From assembly GCA_910575795.1 (NCBI GenBank), contig CAJTGE010000020.1, positions 1 to 64,000 of the forward strand: a stretch of 64,000 nt of DNA, read 5' to 3'. The notes under the pieces are model-generated. The model saw nothing but the letters and a program-made list of their open reading frames with translations. It was not told the DNA's origin and ran no database searches. Made by a program: the position numbers and the translations under genes. This DNA comes from Clostridiaceae bacterium. Its GTDB lineage: Bacteria; Bacillota; Clostridia; Lachnospirales; Lachnospiraceae. Positions 44,051-53,643 of this stretch are shown in pieces. The first letter of the stretch is position 1. Each line of letters starts with the position of its first letter.

Positions 44051-44920
44051 ATGGAATTTGTCACATTAACGAATAAAGTAAAAATGCCTATGGAAGGGTT
44101 CGGTGTGTTTCAGGTGCGGGATAAGGAGGAATGCAGGAGGTCGGTGCTGGATGCCATCCGCACCGGATACCGCCTGATTGACACGGCGGCCTCCTACACC
44201 AACGAGGACGCCGTGGGAGAAGCGGTCCGTGATGCTATCGCGGAAGGAATCTGTACCAGGGAAGAGCTCTTTATTACTTCCAAGATGTGGGTGCAGGATA
44301 TGGAAAATTATGAGACGGCCAAAAGGGCTATTGACGCTTCTTTGGAAAAGTCAGGGCTGGAATACTTAGATCTCTACCTTCTGCACCAGGCCATGAAGGA
44401 TTATTTCAGCGCCTGGAGGGCCATGGAGGATGCTTACAGGGAGGGCAAATTAAAGGCTATTGGAGTGTCCAATTTTTATCCCCACGTGCTGACCAACTTC
44501 TGCGAGACCGTGAAGATCAGGCCCATGGTCAACCAGGTGGAGCTGCACCCTTATTACACCCAGGAGAAGGCTTTGGAGACCATGGCTTACTATGACGTGG
44601 TGCCGGAAGCCTGGGCGCCTCTTGGGGGAGGGCGCTATAAGCCCTTTGAAAATGAGATGTTAAAAGAAATCGCGGCAACACATGGGAAGACCATAGGACA
44701 GGTAATCCTGCGGTGGAATGTGCAGAGAGGCGTGGTGGTCATCCCCAAGTCCACCCATAAGGAGCGCATAGAGGAGAACTTCGACATCTGGGATTTTACC
44801 TTGAGTAAAGAGGAGATGGAGCGAATCTCTTCTCTGGACATGGGATACGTGGGTACGGCGGTGAAACATTTTGATCCGGAGTTTGTCCGTATGTGCAACG
44901 GGAGGAAGATCCATGACTGA
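44051..44920 (+). CDS. Aldo/keto reductase
   Basis: 289 residues, NADPH-dependent carbonyl reductase of the AKR5 (2,5-diketogluconate reductase-like) type. Catalytic tetrad: Asp in LIDTAASY, Tyr of the same motif, Lys in ITSKMW, His in LYLLHQA. IGVSNF and the C-terminal VVIPKSTHKERIEEN bind NADP. GAGGGG site before ATG. The next reductase overlaps its stop by 8 bp. Closest relative here is the reductase at 53746. Confidence 0.92.
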   Translation: MEFVTLTNKVKMPMEGFGVFQVRDKEECRRSVLDAIRTGYRLIDTAASYTNEDAVGEAVRDAIAEGICTREELFITSKMWVQDMENYETAKRAIDASLEKSGLEYLDLYLLHQAMKDYFSAWRAMEDAYREGKLKAIGVSNFYPHVLTNFCETVKIRPMVNQVELHPYYTQEKALETMAYYDVVPEAWAPLGGGRYKPFENEMLKEIAATHGKTIGQVILRWNVQRGVVVIPKSTHKERIEENFDIWDFTLSKEEMERISSLDMGYVGTAVKHFDPEFVRMCNGRKIHD

Positions 44921-45761
44921 TACAGGCATTGTTTTAAACAACAGGGTCACAATGCCCCGGCTGGGCTTTGGGACCATCGGCCAGACCGGAAGCCAGATTG
45001 TGGAGAATGTGGCGTTTGCCTTAAACCACGGCTATGACCTGATTGATACGGCCAACCGCTACGGCAACGAGGCGGAAGTGGGGGAGGGCTTAAAGAGATC
45101 GGGACGGAAACGGGAGGAATATTTTCTGGAGACGAAACTGGGGCCGACGTTGTATGAACAGGATCACGCTGTTGACGACACGCTGAAAAGGCTCCAGGTG
45201 GATTACATCGACCTGATGATCCTGCACCATCCGGTGAACAACTACGGGTATGCCTACAAAATGCTGGAGAAAGCTTACAGGGAAGGCAAATTGAGAGCCA
45301 TCGGCCTGTCAAACTTTCCTGTGGAAAAGATAGAAGAAATCCTGGAACAGTGTGAGGTAAGGCCCATGGTCATGCAGGCGGAATGCCACCCGTACTATCC
45401 GGCGGAGCAGGTGAAGCCTTTTCTTGACGAAAACGGCATTGTGCTGCAGTCCTGGTTTCCCTTAGGGCATGGCAACGCGGATATGCTTGGGGACCCGGTG
45501 TTTCTGGCGCTGGCTGACAAGTACAAAAAGTCGCCGGCCCAGATTATCCTGCGGTGGCATATGCAGATGGGACTGGGAGCGGTTCCGGGCAGCAGGTCTA
45601 AGGAACATATAGAGGAAAACGGGAATCTGTTTGATTTCGCGCTCCTGAAGGAGGAGATGGAACAGATTGCCGGCGTCAACAAACACAGGCCGTTCTATCA
45701 GGTGACGGCGGAGTCCCTGGAGAGAATGGCAACGACAAAATGCAGGTTTGAAGAGGAATGA
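44913..45761 (+). CDS. Aldo/keto reductase
   Basis: 282 residues. Tetrad residues in LIDTANRYGNE, LETKLGP and LMILHHP; IGLSNFPVEKIEE and AVPGSRSKEHIEEN for cofactor. GGAGG 7 nt before ATG 44913, inside the preceding gene's end, so the two are translated together. More similar to the frameshifted reductase at 52793 than to its neighbour. Confidence 0.92.
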   Translation: MTDTGIVLNNRVTMPRLGFGTIGQTGSQIVENVAFALNHGYDLIDTANRYGNEAEVGEGLKRSGRKREEYFLETKLGPTLYEQDHAVDDTLKRLQVDYIDLMILHHPVNNYGYAYKMLEKAYREGKLRAIGLSNFPVEKIEEILEQCEVRPMVMQAECHPYYPAEQVKPFLDENGIVLQSWFPLGHGNADMLGDPVFLALADKYKKSPAQIILRWHMQMGLGAVPGSRSKEHIEENGNLFDFALLKEEMEQIAGVNKHRPFYQVTAESLERMATTKCRFEEE

Positions 45762-45781
45762 GAAAATTGCCGGAGTAAATC

Positions 45782-46621
45782 CTACAGCGAGGCGAACAGC
45801 GCCGAGAATTCTTTCTTTTTATCATTCCTGCACACAAGATAATAGGTCACGGATGCCTCCTCGTCTGAGATGGGGACTGTCACACGGCCGGAGGCTGTTT
45901 CAATGTATTTTTCCGAGAGATCCGTGATAAAGGAAGGCAGGGTGGAAGACTCCACCAGTTCGTTGAAACTGAAACGGTCATACTGGGTGAGAAAACGGGA
46001 ATCCGGCATTTTTTCCCTGTGGAGAAGGTCCCAGAAACCGATGTCAGACATGAGGAGCATATTTTCTCCGTTCATCTCCTGAAAGGACAGGCTCTTTCGC
46101 CTGGCGTACTTGTGGCCTTTGGGCAGGGAGAAGGAGAGCTTCTCCCTGCCGCATTCTTTTACATAATAGAGGCCGTCCTTAGGCTGTCTATGGACCACTG
46201 CCAGATGGTACACGTGATTTTCCAGGTCTTTTAACAGCCGCTCTTCGTCCTTCAGTTCGGTCTGCAGGGTCATATGGGGATAAAGGTTGGAGATCAGCGG
46301 TGTAAGGAGCCAGGCCGGGGCGGGAGCGCACAGACCCAGAGTGATGGTGCGGTTCCTTCTGTCATAGTCTCTGGCCTTTGCCACCAGCAGGTCCGCGTCT
46401 TCCAGAAGTTTCTTTGTAAGCTCCAGCACATACATTCCGTTTTCATTCAGTTCCAGCTTGTTTTTCTGGCGCAGAAAGAGGGAGATGCCCAAATCTTCCT
46501 CCAGCTTTTTCATATTGCGGCTTAAGGCGGGTTGGGAGAGATGGAGCGTTTCGGAGGCTTCCGACAGTGTTCCGGCCTTTGCGAAGGCCAGGAACTGCCG
46601 AAGTTCATAGAGTTCGATCAT
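45782..46621 (-). CDS. LysR-family transcriptional regulator
   Basis: 279 residues. N-terminal winged helix ELRQFLAFAKAGTLSEASET and LHLSQPALSRNMKKLEEDLG, then an effector-binding domain. Faces the ferredoxin gene divergently and sits tail-to-tail with the reductase pair, so both units are plausible targets; they share the CATTGTACTTTA box. Confidence 0.93.
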   Translation of the reverse strand: MIELYELRQFLAFAKAGTLSEASETLHLSQPALSRNMKKLEEDLGISLFLRQKNKLELNENGMYVLELTKKLLEDADLLVAKARDYDRRNRTITLGLCAPAPAWLLTPLISNLYPHMTLQTELKDEERLLKDLENHVYHLAVVHRQPKDGLYYVKECGREKLSFSLPKGHKYARRKSLSFQEMNGENMLLMSDIGFWDLLHREKMPDSRFLTQYDRFSFNELVESSTLPSFITDLSEKYIETASGRVTVPISDEEASVTYYLVCRNDKKKEFSALFASL

Positions 46622-46670
46622 GGCAGGTCCTTTCAGTATAAATAGAATTTATAATTGTATTCCTTATCGA

Positions 46671-46702
46671 CATTGTACTTTATTGGAAATATCCGTTATA
46701 AT
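46671..46702 (+). promoter_or_regulatory. Promoter of the ferredoxin protein gene
   Basis: CATTGTACTTTA (46671-46682), then TATAAT (46697-46702), with the same spacing as at 43978. Located between divergent LysR and ferredoxin genes. Confidence 0.6.
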
Positions 46703-46844
46703 ACCAACAGAGGCAAAGGAAAATGGTATGAGAGCAACGAATCAAAGTATCAGTTATGATCATAGCAGAAAGGGACAAGATTTTCAATAGCAAAGGGGCT
46801 TTGGGGCGTGAGAATTTATTGACAGATATAGGAGGGAGAAGGAT

Positions 46845-47621
46845 ATGGTATTTTATTTTACGGGTACAGGCAACAGCCTGTATGTGGCAAAGCAGTTAGA
46901 GGAAAAACGAATCAGTATTCCCCAGGCAATCCATGAGGAGGAACTGGTTTTTGAAGGGGATACCATTGGGGTGGTCTGCCCCCTGTACGGCCATGAGATG
47001 CCTGCCATGGTGAAGGAATTTTTGAGGAGAGCCGTGTTTCGGACGGAGTATTTTTACCTGGTCCTGACTTATGGAAAGAGGCATGGGGGAGGGGCGGAGC
47101 TTGCCAAAGAGTTTTTGGATTCTTGCCAAAGACAAGCGGATTATATCAACACCATTATTATGGTGGATAATTACCTGCCGGGGTTTGACATGGAGGAGCA
47201 GCTGGCCATCAATCCGGAGAAGAAGGTGGAGGAACACATAGAGGCCATCCGGCGGGATATTGCCGCCAGGAAGCGCTTTATACAGCCGGCAACGGAGGAG
47301 GACCGGGGATGGCACAGGGCTTTTATAGAGAGAACGGCAGGAGAACCGAAAAAACTCTGGAAAAATCTTTATGAGGTGACCGGGGATTGTATCGGCTGCG
47401 GGGTCTGTACCAGAGTCTGTCCCGGGGGCTGTATCCGTGTGGAGAATCAGAAAGCTGTGAATACGGGAGAAAACTGCCAGGTATGCATGGCATGTATCCA
47501 CCACTGTCCAAAGAATGCTATCCGGCTGACCATTCCGGAAAAGAATCCGGACAAACGTTATCATAACGAATTCATCCGCCTGACGGAGATTGTGGAGGCA
47601 AACAATCAGCATAGGGGGTGA
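46845..47621 (+). CDS. EFR1-type flavodoxin/ferredoxin protein
   Basis: 258 residues. N-terminal flavodoxin-like FMN domain (FYFTGTGNSLYVAKQL) and C-terminal two [4Fe-4S] ferredoxin motif: CIGCGVCTRVCPGGC and CQVCMACIHHCP. It should carry electrons between cytoplasmic redox enzymes. GGAGG precedes the ATG. It sits between two LysR genes at the start of the redox island. Confidence 0.92.
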   Translation: MVFYFTGTGNSLYVAKQLEEKRISIPQAIHEEELVFEGDTIGVVCPLYGHEMPAMVKEFLRRAVFRTEYFYLVLTYGKRHGGGAELAKEFLDSCQRQADYINTIIMVDNYLPGFDMEEQLAINPEKKVEEHIEAIRRDIAARKRFIQPATEEDRGWHRAFIERTAGEPKKLWKNLYEVTGDCIGCGVCTRVCPGGCIRVENQKAVNTGENCQVCMACIHHCPKNAIRLTIPEKNPDKRYHNEFIRLTEIVEANNQHRG

Positions 47622-47657
47622 AAAATTTTCGGAGTTTAGAAATAGTTTATCAAATTG

Positions 47658-47676
47658 TTAGACATTTGTTAGGAAT
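47658..47676 (+). promoter_or_regulatory. TTAGAC/TTTGTTAGGAAT control block before LysR
   Basis: TTAGACATTTGTTAGGAAT at 47658-47676 is followed by ATCTGGTAAACT. Nearly the same words precede the histidine kinase gene (55704-55733). Probable promoter or operator of the second LysR gene. Confidence 0.45.
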
Positions 47677-47740
47677 ATCTGGTAAACTGTTTCTTATTAA
47701 TACTGCTGAAAGATCAAGAATGCAAAGGAGTGCCTGCCTT

Positions 47741-48631
47741 ATGTATAATCCACAGCTGGACACATTTCTCCATGTGGCGGACGCAGGCAGCTTTAACAAA
47801 GCTGCCGAGGAATCCTATATTACCCCTACTGCGGTCATCAAACAGATCAACCTTCTGGAGGCCTCTCTTGGTGTCAAATTATTTGAGAGGACTCACAGGG
47901 GGCTGATTTTGACAAAAGCAGGAAAATCCTTGTATCAGGATACGAAATATGTGATTCAGTATTGCCGGGATTCTGTCACAAGAGCGAAGAACGCCATGCA
48001 GGAGGATACCAAGGTGATCCGGATCGGCAGTTCCCCCATGACGCCGGCCCAGCTTCTTATGCAGCTGTGGCCTAAGATACAGACCCATTGTCCGGACATG
48101 AAATTCCAGATCATTCCGTTTGAGAATACGCCGGAAAACGCCAGGGAGATCCTGGGAAATTTAGGAAAGAACATTGATGTGGTGGGAGGGATTTTTGACG
48201 AAACCATGCTGGAGCTGCGGCGCTGCGCGGGATTGGAGCTGTCCCGTGAGCCCTTTTGCTGCGCGGTTTCCATTCACCACAGGCTTGCGGAAAAGGACAG
48301 GATTAAGCCGGAAGACCTGTATGGGGAAAACCTGATGCTTATGCGCCGGGATTGGAGCCATTATGTGGACCGGCTTCGGGACGACATCTGGCAGAACCAC
48401 AGCCGGATCCATATTGTGGACTTTGATTTTTACAGTATGGAGGCTTTTAACCGATGTGAGAACAGCAATGACGTTCTGCTTGCCATACCGGGATGGGCCA
48501 GCGTACATCCGCTTTTGAAGGTGATCCCGGTGGACTGGGAACACAGCATTCCCTTCGGCCTGCTCCATGCTCCCCAGCCTTCCGGGATTGTGAAACAGTT
48601 TCTGGAGGCAGTGAAGGCGGCGGTAGAGTAA
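47741..48631 (+). CDS. LysR-family transcriptional regulator
   Basis: 296 residues: FLHVADAGSFNKAAEESYIT and PTAVIKQINLLEASLGVKLF form the DNA-binding helix pair, then the usual substrate-binding domain. Start at 47741 by AAAGGAG; a longer frame from 47618 lacks support. Reads toward the alcohol dehydrogenase and ends at a terminator. Confidence 0.92.
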   Translation: MYNPQLDTFLHVADAGSFNKAAEESYITPTAVIKQINLLEASLGVKLFERTHRGLILTKAGKSLYQDTKYVIQYCRDSVTRAKNAMQEDTKVIRIGSSPMTPAQLLMQLWPKIQTHCPDMKFQIIPFENTPENAREILGNLGKNIDVVGGIFDETMLELRRCAGLELSREPFCCAVSIHHRLAEKDRIKPEDLYGENLMLMRRDWSHYVDRLRDDIWQNHSRIHIVDFDFYSMEAFNRCENSNDVLLAIPGWASVHPLLKVIPVDWEHSIPFGLLHAPQPSGIVKQFLEAVKAAVE

Positions 48632-48730
48632 TTTGTGTCTGCTTTACAGTACGGCCGGGAACGGAGGCATTCATCTCTGAGCTGAATGCAGGGGGAATGG
48701 ATTAAGCAAATAAAAAATGATCAGGAAAGG

Positions 48731-48765
48731 AACCGAATACCGAAAGGTATTTTGGTTCTTTTTTT
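48731..48765 (+). terminator. Terminator after LysR
   Basis: AACCGAATACC-GAAA-GGTATTTTGGTT followed by seven T residues. Confidence 0.9.
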
Positions 48766-48800
48766 GTCCGGATTTTCTGAATCAAGTTATAACCATTAAG

Positions 48801-48854
48801 TATCAACTGATGAACAAAGGGAGACTTCTCCTCATGGTGCGACTTATTTATAAT
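48801..48854 (+). promoter_or_regulatory. Shared redox-island promoter, copy A (alcohol dehydrogenase)
   Basis: TATCAACTGATGAACAAA, then GACTTCT (48823-48829), 19 bp, TATAAT (48849-48854). Matches copies at 50139, 58151 and 60293 in words and spacing. Confidence 0.75.
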
Positions 48855-48898
48855 TGACACAGGTAAGGGGACGCGATAACAGGAAGGAATGGTGAAGG

Positions 48899-50080
48899 GT
48901 GAACAATTTTATTTTTGAAAACGGGACAAAGGTATTTTTCGGGAGAGGCTGTGTGAAAGAATACCTGGCCTGTCTCACAAAGGGATACGGGGACACGGTC
49001 ATGCTTGCCTATGGAGGCGGTTCGGTCAAAAAGAACGGGGTCTATGATGAAGTGGCGGCCATTTTAAATGGGGCGGGAAAAGAGATTGTGGAGTTTCCAG
49101 GCATAATGGCCAATCCCACTTATGCCAAAGTCCTGGAGGGCGGGGAGCTGGCCAGAAAACATCATGTGGGCCTGATCCTTGGCGTGGGCGGCGGTTCGGT
49201 GATGGACTGCTGCAAAGCAATCTCCATGACTGTCCGGTATGAGGGGAACCTATGGGAAAACTTCTGGGCAAGGCCCGGAATCTTTGACTTTGAGCCTTTG
49301 CCTCTTGGGGTGGTGGCTACGGCGGCGGGAAGTGGAAGCGAATGCAATGGAAGATCAGTCATTACCAATGAAGCGTTGATGGTGAAGACCGGGCGGGACT
49401 ATCCTAAATGTAATCCGAAGTTCGCCCTCATGGACCCGGTTTATACTTACAGCATTCCCCAATTCCAGATGATATGCAACGGATTTGCCGTCCTTTCCCA
49501 CATCATGGAGAGTTATCTTGGAGGGCCGGATGAGGACAATGTTTCGGACGACCTTGCCGAGGCCCTTATGAAAAACGTGATCCGCAGTCTTCGCAGAGCA
49601 GTCAGGAATCCGGAGGACTATACGGCCAGAGGCAATCTGATGTGGGCTGGGGCAATGGCGGAAAACCGAATCATCAGACTGGGAAAGCCCGACCAGTTCC
49701 AGTGCCGTCAGATAGCGTATCAGCTTGAGGCGCACACGGGATGCAGCCACGGCGCCGGGCTGGCGGTGCTGCTGCCTGTGTACTGCCGTCACATTTATAA
49801 GAGCGGGCTGGCGAAGTTTAAGCGGTTTGCTGTGGAAGTGTGGGGGATTACGCCTGGGGAAAAGACGGAGGAAGAAATTGCCTGTGCCGGAATTGACGGG
49901 CTGGCGGATTTTATCCGGGAGATTGGGTTGCCCGCAGACTTGAGGGAATTGGGAGTTGATGAGAATACGGACTTAAGAGCCATTGCCGATTCCAGTGCCA
50001 TGGTTTCCGGAAGCTGCCCAAGATTGACACAAGGGGAAATCCTTAGAATATTCCAGGAGTGTTATGGGGAGGACTGCTGA
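48899..50080 (+). CDS. Iron-containing alcohol dehydrogenase
   Basis: 393 residues, group III Fe-dependent dehydrogenase (butanol dehydrogenase YqhD/BdhA-like). NAD(P) loop VGGGSVMDCCKAI (about 96-108), and metal ligands near NGFAVLSHIME and QLEAHTGCSHGAGLAV. GTG start. Acts on aldehydes/alcohols in the cytoplasm. Confidence 0.92.
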   Translation: MNNFIFENGTKVFFGRGCVKEYLACLTKGYGDTVMLAYGGGSVKKNGVYDEVAAILNGAGKEIVEFPGIMANPTYAKVLEGGELARKHHVGLILGVGGGSVMDCCKAISMTVRYEGNLWENFWARPGIFDFEPLPLGVVATAAGSGSECNGRSVITNEALMVKTGRDYPKCNPKFALMDPVYTYSIPQFQMICNGFAVLSHIMESYLGGPDEDNVSDDLAEALMKNVIRSLRRAVRNPEDYTARGNLMWAGAMAENRIIRLGKPDQFQCRQIAYQLEAHTGCSHGAGLAVLLPVYCRHIYKSGLAKFKRFAVEVWGITPGEKTEEEIACAGIDGLADFIREIGLPADLRELGVDENTDLRAIADSSAMVSGSCPRLTQGEILRIFQECYGEDC

Positions 50081-50138
50081 AAAACGGCTGTTTTCGCATG
50101 ATTGCCGCAATAGGAACCCCGTGGTTTATACCGCAAGG

Positions 50139-50192
50139 TATATACTGGATAACGAATGATGACTTCTGCGGATCATAAGTATCCTTTATAAT
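50139..50192 (+). promoter_or_regulatory. Shared redox-island promoter, copy D (FMN reductase)
   Basis: TATATACTGGATAACGAA, then GACTTCT (50161-50167), 19 bp, TATAAT (50187-50192). It drives the FMN reductase-SDR pair. Confidence 0.75.
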
Positions 50193-50224
50193 AAAGACAG
50201 ATGAAAAAGAGGAGGAATTTAATT

Positions 50225-50857
50225 ATGAAAGCATTACTTGTAAACGGAAGCCCAAGGAGAAACGGATGTACTTACACGGCGCTGACGGAGCTGGCGAAGA
50301 CCTTGGAGGAAGAGGGGATTGAGGCGGAGATCGTCCATGTGGGAAATAAAGACATCCGGGGCTGTATTGCCTGCCGGAAATGCCACAGTCAGGGGGAGCA
50401 GGGAGGCAAGTGCGTATTTAACGATATCGTCAACGAGATTGCCCCCAAGCTGGCGGAAGCGGACGCCTTTGTCATCGGCTCCCCGGTTTATTTCGCTTCT
50501 CCAGCAGGCGGGGCCGTATCTTTTATGGACCGTCTGTTCTTCAGCACCCTGAATATTGACAAGACCATGAAAGTAGGCGCGGCGGTGGTATCCTGTCGGC
50601 GTGGAGGCAATACGGCCACTTTTGACATGCTGAATAAATACTTTACCATGTGCGGCATGCCGGTGGCGAGCAGCCAGTACTGGAATATGGTGCATGGCGG
50701 GACTCCGGAGGAGGTTTTAAAGGATGAGGAGGGCATGCAGACCATGCGGACGCTGGGACGCAATATGGCGTTTCTCATGAAGAGTATCCGGATGGGCAAG
50801 GAAAAAATGGGCCTTCCCCAGAAAGAACAGACGATCTTTACCAGCTTCCACCGTTAG
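50225..50857 (+). CDS. NADPH-dependent FMN reductase / flavodoxin-fold protein
   Basis: 210 residues. FMN loop LVNGSPRRNGCTYTAL (4-19) and the GSPVYFASPAGGAVSFMDR segment. It has a CIACRKCHSQG Cys pair at about 48-51, seen in iron-sulfur flavoproteins. GGAGG before ATG 50225. Followed by the SDR gene 17 bp later. Confidence 0.9.
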   Translation: MKALLVNGSPRRNGCTYTALTELAKTLEEEGIEAEIVHVGNKDIRGCIACRKCHSQGEQGGKCVFNDIVNEIAPKLAEADAFVIGSPVYFASPAGGAVSFMDRLFFSTLNIDKTMKVGAAVVSCRRGGNTATFDMLNKYFTMCGMPVASSQYWNMVHGGTPEEVLKDEEGMQTMRTLGRNMAFLMKSIRMGKEKMGLPQKEQTIFTSFHR

Positions 50858-50874
50858 AAAGGGGAGAACAATCA

Positions 50875-51699
50875 ATGAAAACATGGCTGATTACAGGCTG
50901 TTCCACCGGTCTTGGGAGAAGTCTTGCCAAAGCGGCGCTGCAAAAAGGAGATAACGTGGTGGTAACAGCAAGGGATACAAAGAAACTGGAGGAGTTTGAG
51001 AAGGACTTTCCGCAGATGGCCCTGACCGTCCGCCTTGACGTGACGGATCTTTGTTCGGTCGCGGAGGCGGTTAAGGCGGCAAAAGAGAGGTTTGGCGGGA
51101 TTGACGTGTTGGTCAATAATGCGGGCTATGGATACCGGGCAGCGGTTGAGGAGGGCGATCCGGAGGATACCAGGCGTCTGTTTGACACCAATTTCTGGGG
51201 GCCCGTGAACCTGATCAAAGCCGTACTTCCGGATATGAGGGCGAAAAAAAGCGGGGCCGTCATTAATATTTCGTCCATTGCCGCCCTCCGCACGGCGCCT
51301 GGGTCCGGTTATTACGCGGCTTCCAAATGCGCGCTGGAGGGAATGACAGAGGGACTTTACCTGGAGACGGCGCCTCTGGGGATTAAGGTTATGATTGTAG
51401 AACCGGGAGCTTTCCGCACGGATTTTGCCGGACGCTCCCTTACCCAGTCAAAGACCGCCATCGGCGATTACGGGGAGACGGCGGGAACGAGAAGGATTGA
51501 GAATGATAAGACCCATGGAACCCAGCCGGGGGACCCGGACAAGGGCGCCGGACTGATCATAGAGGCCATAGAGGCTGAGGATACGCCGCTGCGGCTGCTG
51601 TTAGGAAGGGATGCGGTGAAGGTGGCAGGCGCAGTTTTGGATAACCGTAAGAATGAGTATGATAAGTGGCGGGAGTTTAGCAGCCGGTCTGATTTTTAG
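50875..51699 (+). CDS. Short-chain dehydrogenase/reductase
   Basis: 274 residues, classical SDR: TGCSTGLGRS (NAD(P) site, 7-16), NNAG (about 80), catalytic Ser in NISSIAA and YYAASK (Tyr-Lys). Substrate unknown; the neighbourhood of aldo/keto reductases suggests carbonyl reduction. Confidence 0.93.
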   Translation: MKTWLITGCSTGLGRSLAKAALQKGDNVVVTARDTKKLEEFEKDFPQMALTVRLDVTDLCSVAEAVKAAKERFGGIDVLVNNAGYGYRAAVEEGDPEDTRRLFDTNFWGPVNLIKAVLPDMRAKKSGAVINISSIAALRTAPGSGYYAASKCALEGMTEGLYLETAPLGIKVMIVEPGAFRTDFAGRSLTQSKTAIGDYGETAGTRRIENDKTHGTQPGDPDKGAGLIIEAIEAEDTPLRLLLGRDAVKVAGAVLDNRKNEYDKWREFSSRSDF

Positions 51700-51779
51700 A
51701 TGGTATCAAACAAATAAAGTTGATTAAGATTTTTCCCGGCTGAGAGGCCTGGGATTTTAAGGAAAGGCGGATGATAAAA

Positions 51780-52769
51780 ATGGAAAAGAGAACACTGGGA
51801 GCCAGCCAGCTGCGTGTCAATCCCGTTGGCCTGGGATGCATGGGATTCAGCCATGCGTCAGGAGATCCTACGGAGAAAAGCGCTGCAGTAAAGACCTTGA
51901 GAGAGGCATGTGAGATGGGCTATGATTTTTTGGACACAGCCGAGGCTTACACCGGAGTCAGCCCTGACGGCACGGTTTCCTGCAATGAAGAGCTTGTGGG
52001 CGAGGCGGTCAAAGGCATTCGGGACAAGGTGGTGATTGCCACAAAGATGGGTGTAAAGCATAATCAGGACCGTTCCTTAAGACTGGACAGCAGCCCGGAA
52101 ACCATAAGAAAAAGTGTGGAGGAAAGCCTTAGGAAGCTGGGAACGGATTATATAGACCTGTATTATCAGCACCGGATCGATCCCAAAGTGGAGCCGGAAG
52201 CAGTGGCCGAGACCATGGGTCTGCTGATCAAAGAGGGAAAGATCCGCTATTGGGGAATTTCGGAGACTACAGAGGAATATCTCCGCAGGGCTCATGCCGT
52301 GTGTCCCGTTACAGCCATTGAAAACAGATACTCCATGATGGCAAGATGGCATGAGACGATTTTTCCCGTCTGCGAGGAACTGGATGTTGCCTATGTGGCT
52401 TTTTCTCCCATGGCGAACGGATTCCTGACGGGGAAGTACACGCCTGCCACAAAATTTGAGGGGAGCCAGGATTACCGGGCGGCTATGCCTCAGTACACCG
52501 AAGAAGGTTACGAAAAGGCGAAGGAGCTTTTGAATATGCTGACAAACATGGCGGAAGAAAAAAAGGCCACCATGGGCCAGCTGTCTCTTGCGTGGATGAT
52601 CAACAAGAAGCCTTACATCGTTCCGATTCCGGGTTCCCGCAAGATAGAAAGACTGAGAGAGAACTTTGAGGCAGGCAATGTGGTTCTGACGCGGGAAGAG
52701 ATTGCCATGATTGATTCCAGACTGGATACCATGGAGTTTGACGTATTCGGCGGCCACAGCGCTAAATAA
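51780..52769 (+). CDS. Aldo/keto reductase, long (YhdN/IolS-like) type
   Basis: 329 residues. LGASQLRVNPVGLGCMG start, FLDTAEAYTG (Asp, Tyr), ATKMGVKH (Lys), DLYYQHRIDP (His) and IPGSRKIERLREN. It belongs to a different branch from the other four reductases (no IDTA-SYTNE-EV motif). The ATG at 51780 follows AAAGGCGG; nine bases of in-frame sequence before it may extend the protein. Confidence 0.9.
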   Translation: MEKRTLGASQLRVNPVGLGCMGFSHASGDPTEKSAAVKTLREACEMGYDFLDTAEAYTGVSPDGTVSCNEELVGEAVKGIRDKVVIATKMGVKHNQDRSLRLDSSPETIRKSVEESLRKLGTDYIDLYYQHRIDPKVEPEAVAETMGLLIKEGKIRYWGISETTEEYLRRAHAVCPVTAIENRYSMMARWHETIFPVCEELDVAYVAFSPMANGFLTGKYTPATKFEGSQDYRAAMPQYTEEGYEKAKELLNMLTNMAEEKKATMGQLSLAWMINKKPYIVPIPGSRKIERLRENFEAGNVVLTREEIAMIDSRLDTMEFDVFGGHSAK

Positions 52770-52792
52770 AAAGATGATTGGAGGAATCGCTG

Positions 52793-53639
52793 ATGGATTA
52801 CGTAACTTTAAATAATGGAGTAAAAATGCCTGTGGCAGGGATTGGCACCTTTCTTTTGTCTCCTGACGAGGCGGAAGCTTCCTGCTTAAGCGCTCTTGGA
52901 TGCGGATACCGTCTCATCGACACGGCCAACGCCTATGTCAATGAGAAGGCCGTAGGCCGGGCCATGAAAAAATCCGGTCTGGCCAGGCAGGAAATCTTTC
53001 TGGAGACCAAGCTGTGGCCCACGTTTTACAGCGATGAAAATGCTGTGGACGATACCTTGGAGCGCCTGGGCACGGACTATATTGACCTGATGCTTCTTCA
53101 TCAAGCCGGCAGGCTGCTACCTGACCGGTTATCGTCTGCTGGAGAAAGCATACAAGGAGGGAAAGGTAAAAGCCATCGGTTTATCCAACTTTACCGAGGC
53201 TCAGATTGAGGAGATTATTGACGCCTGCGAGATCAAACCAGCCGTTCTGCAGACAGAGGTACATCCTTATGCCCAGGCGAAAGAACTTAAAAAGCTTCTT
53301 TCCAAGGCAGACATGGCCATTCAGGCATGGTATCCTCTGGGGCGTGGGGATAAGGTGCTCCTTGAGGAGCCGGTATTTACCAGCCTGGCAGAAAAATATA
53401 AAAAGACCAACGCTCAGATCATTCTGCGCTGGCATGTGCAGGCGGGAAATATCATCATTCCTGGTTCCAAGAATCCGGATCATATTAAGGCCAATCTGGA
53501 TCTGTTCGACTTTGCGTTGACTAGGGAGGAGATGGCGGAGATTGAGGGCCTGGATCAGGAAAAGCACTATTATACCAGCACCCCGGAGAAGCTGAAGCAG
53601 TATGAGACGATGGTTCCGGCAGTGAATGCACAGAAATAA
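52793..53639 (+). pseudogene. Aldo/keto reductase with a frameshift
   Basis: The first part (52793 to about 53103) encodes MDYVTLNNGVKMPVAG to LMLLHQA; the rest (to 53639) is in another frame and gives GYRLLEKAYKEGKVKAIGLS and IIPGSKNPDHIKANLD. Together they make a normal ~282-residue reductase, so one base was lost or gained near 53103-53112 just after the catalytic His. It is either a pseudogene or a sequencing error. Paralogue of the reductase at 44913. Confidence 0.85.
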
Positions 53640-53643
53640 AGGT

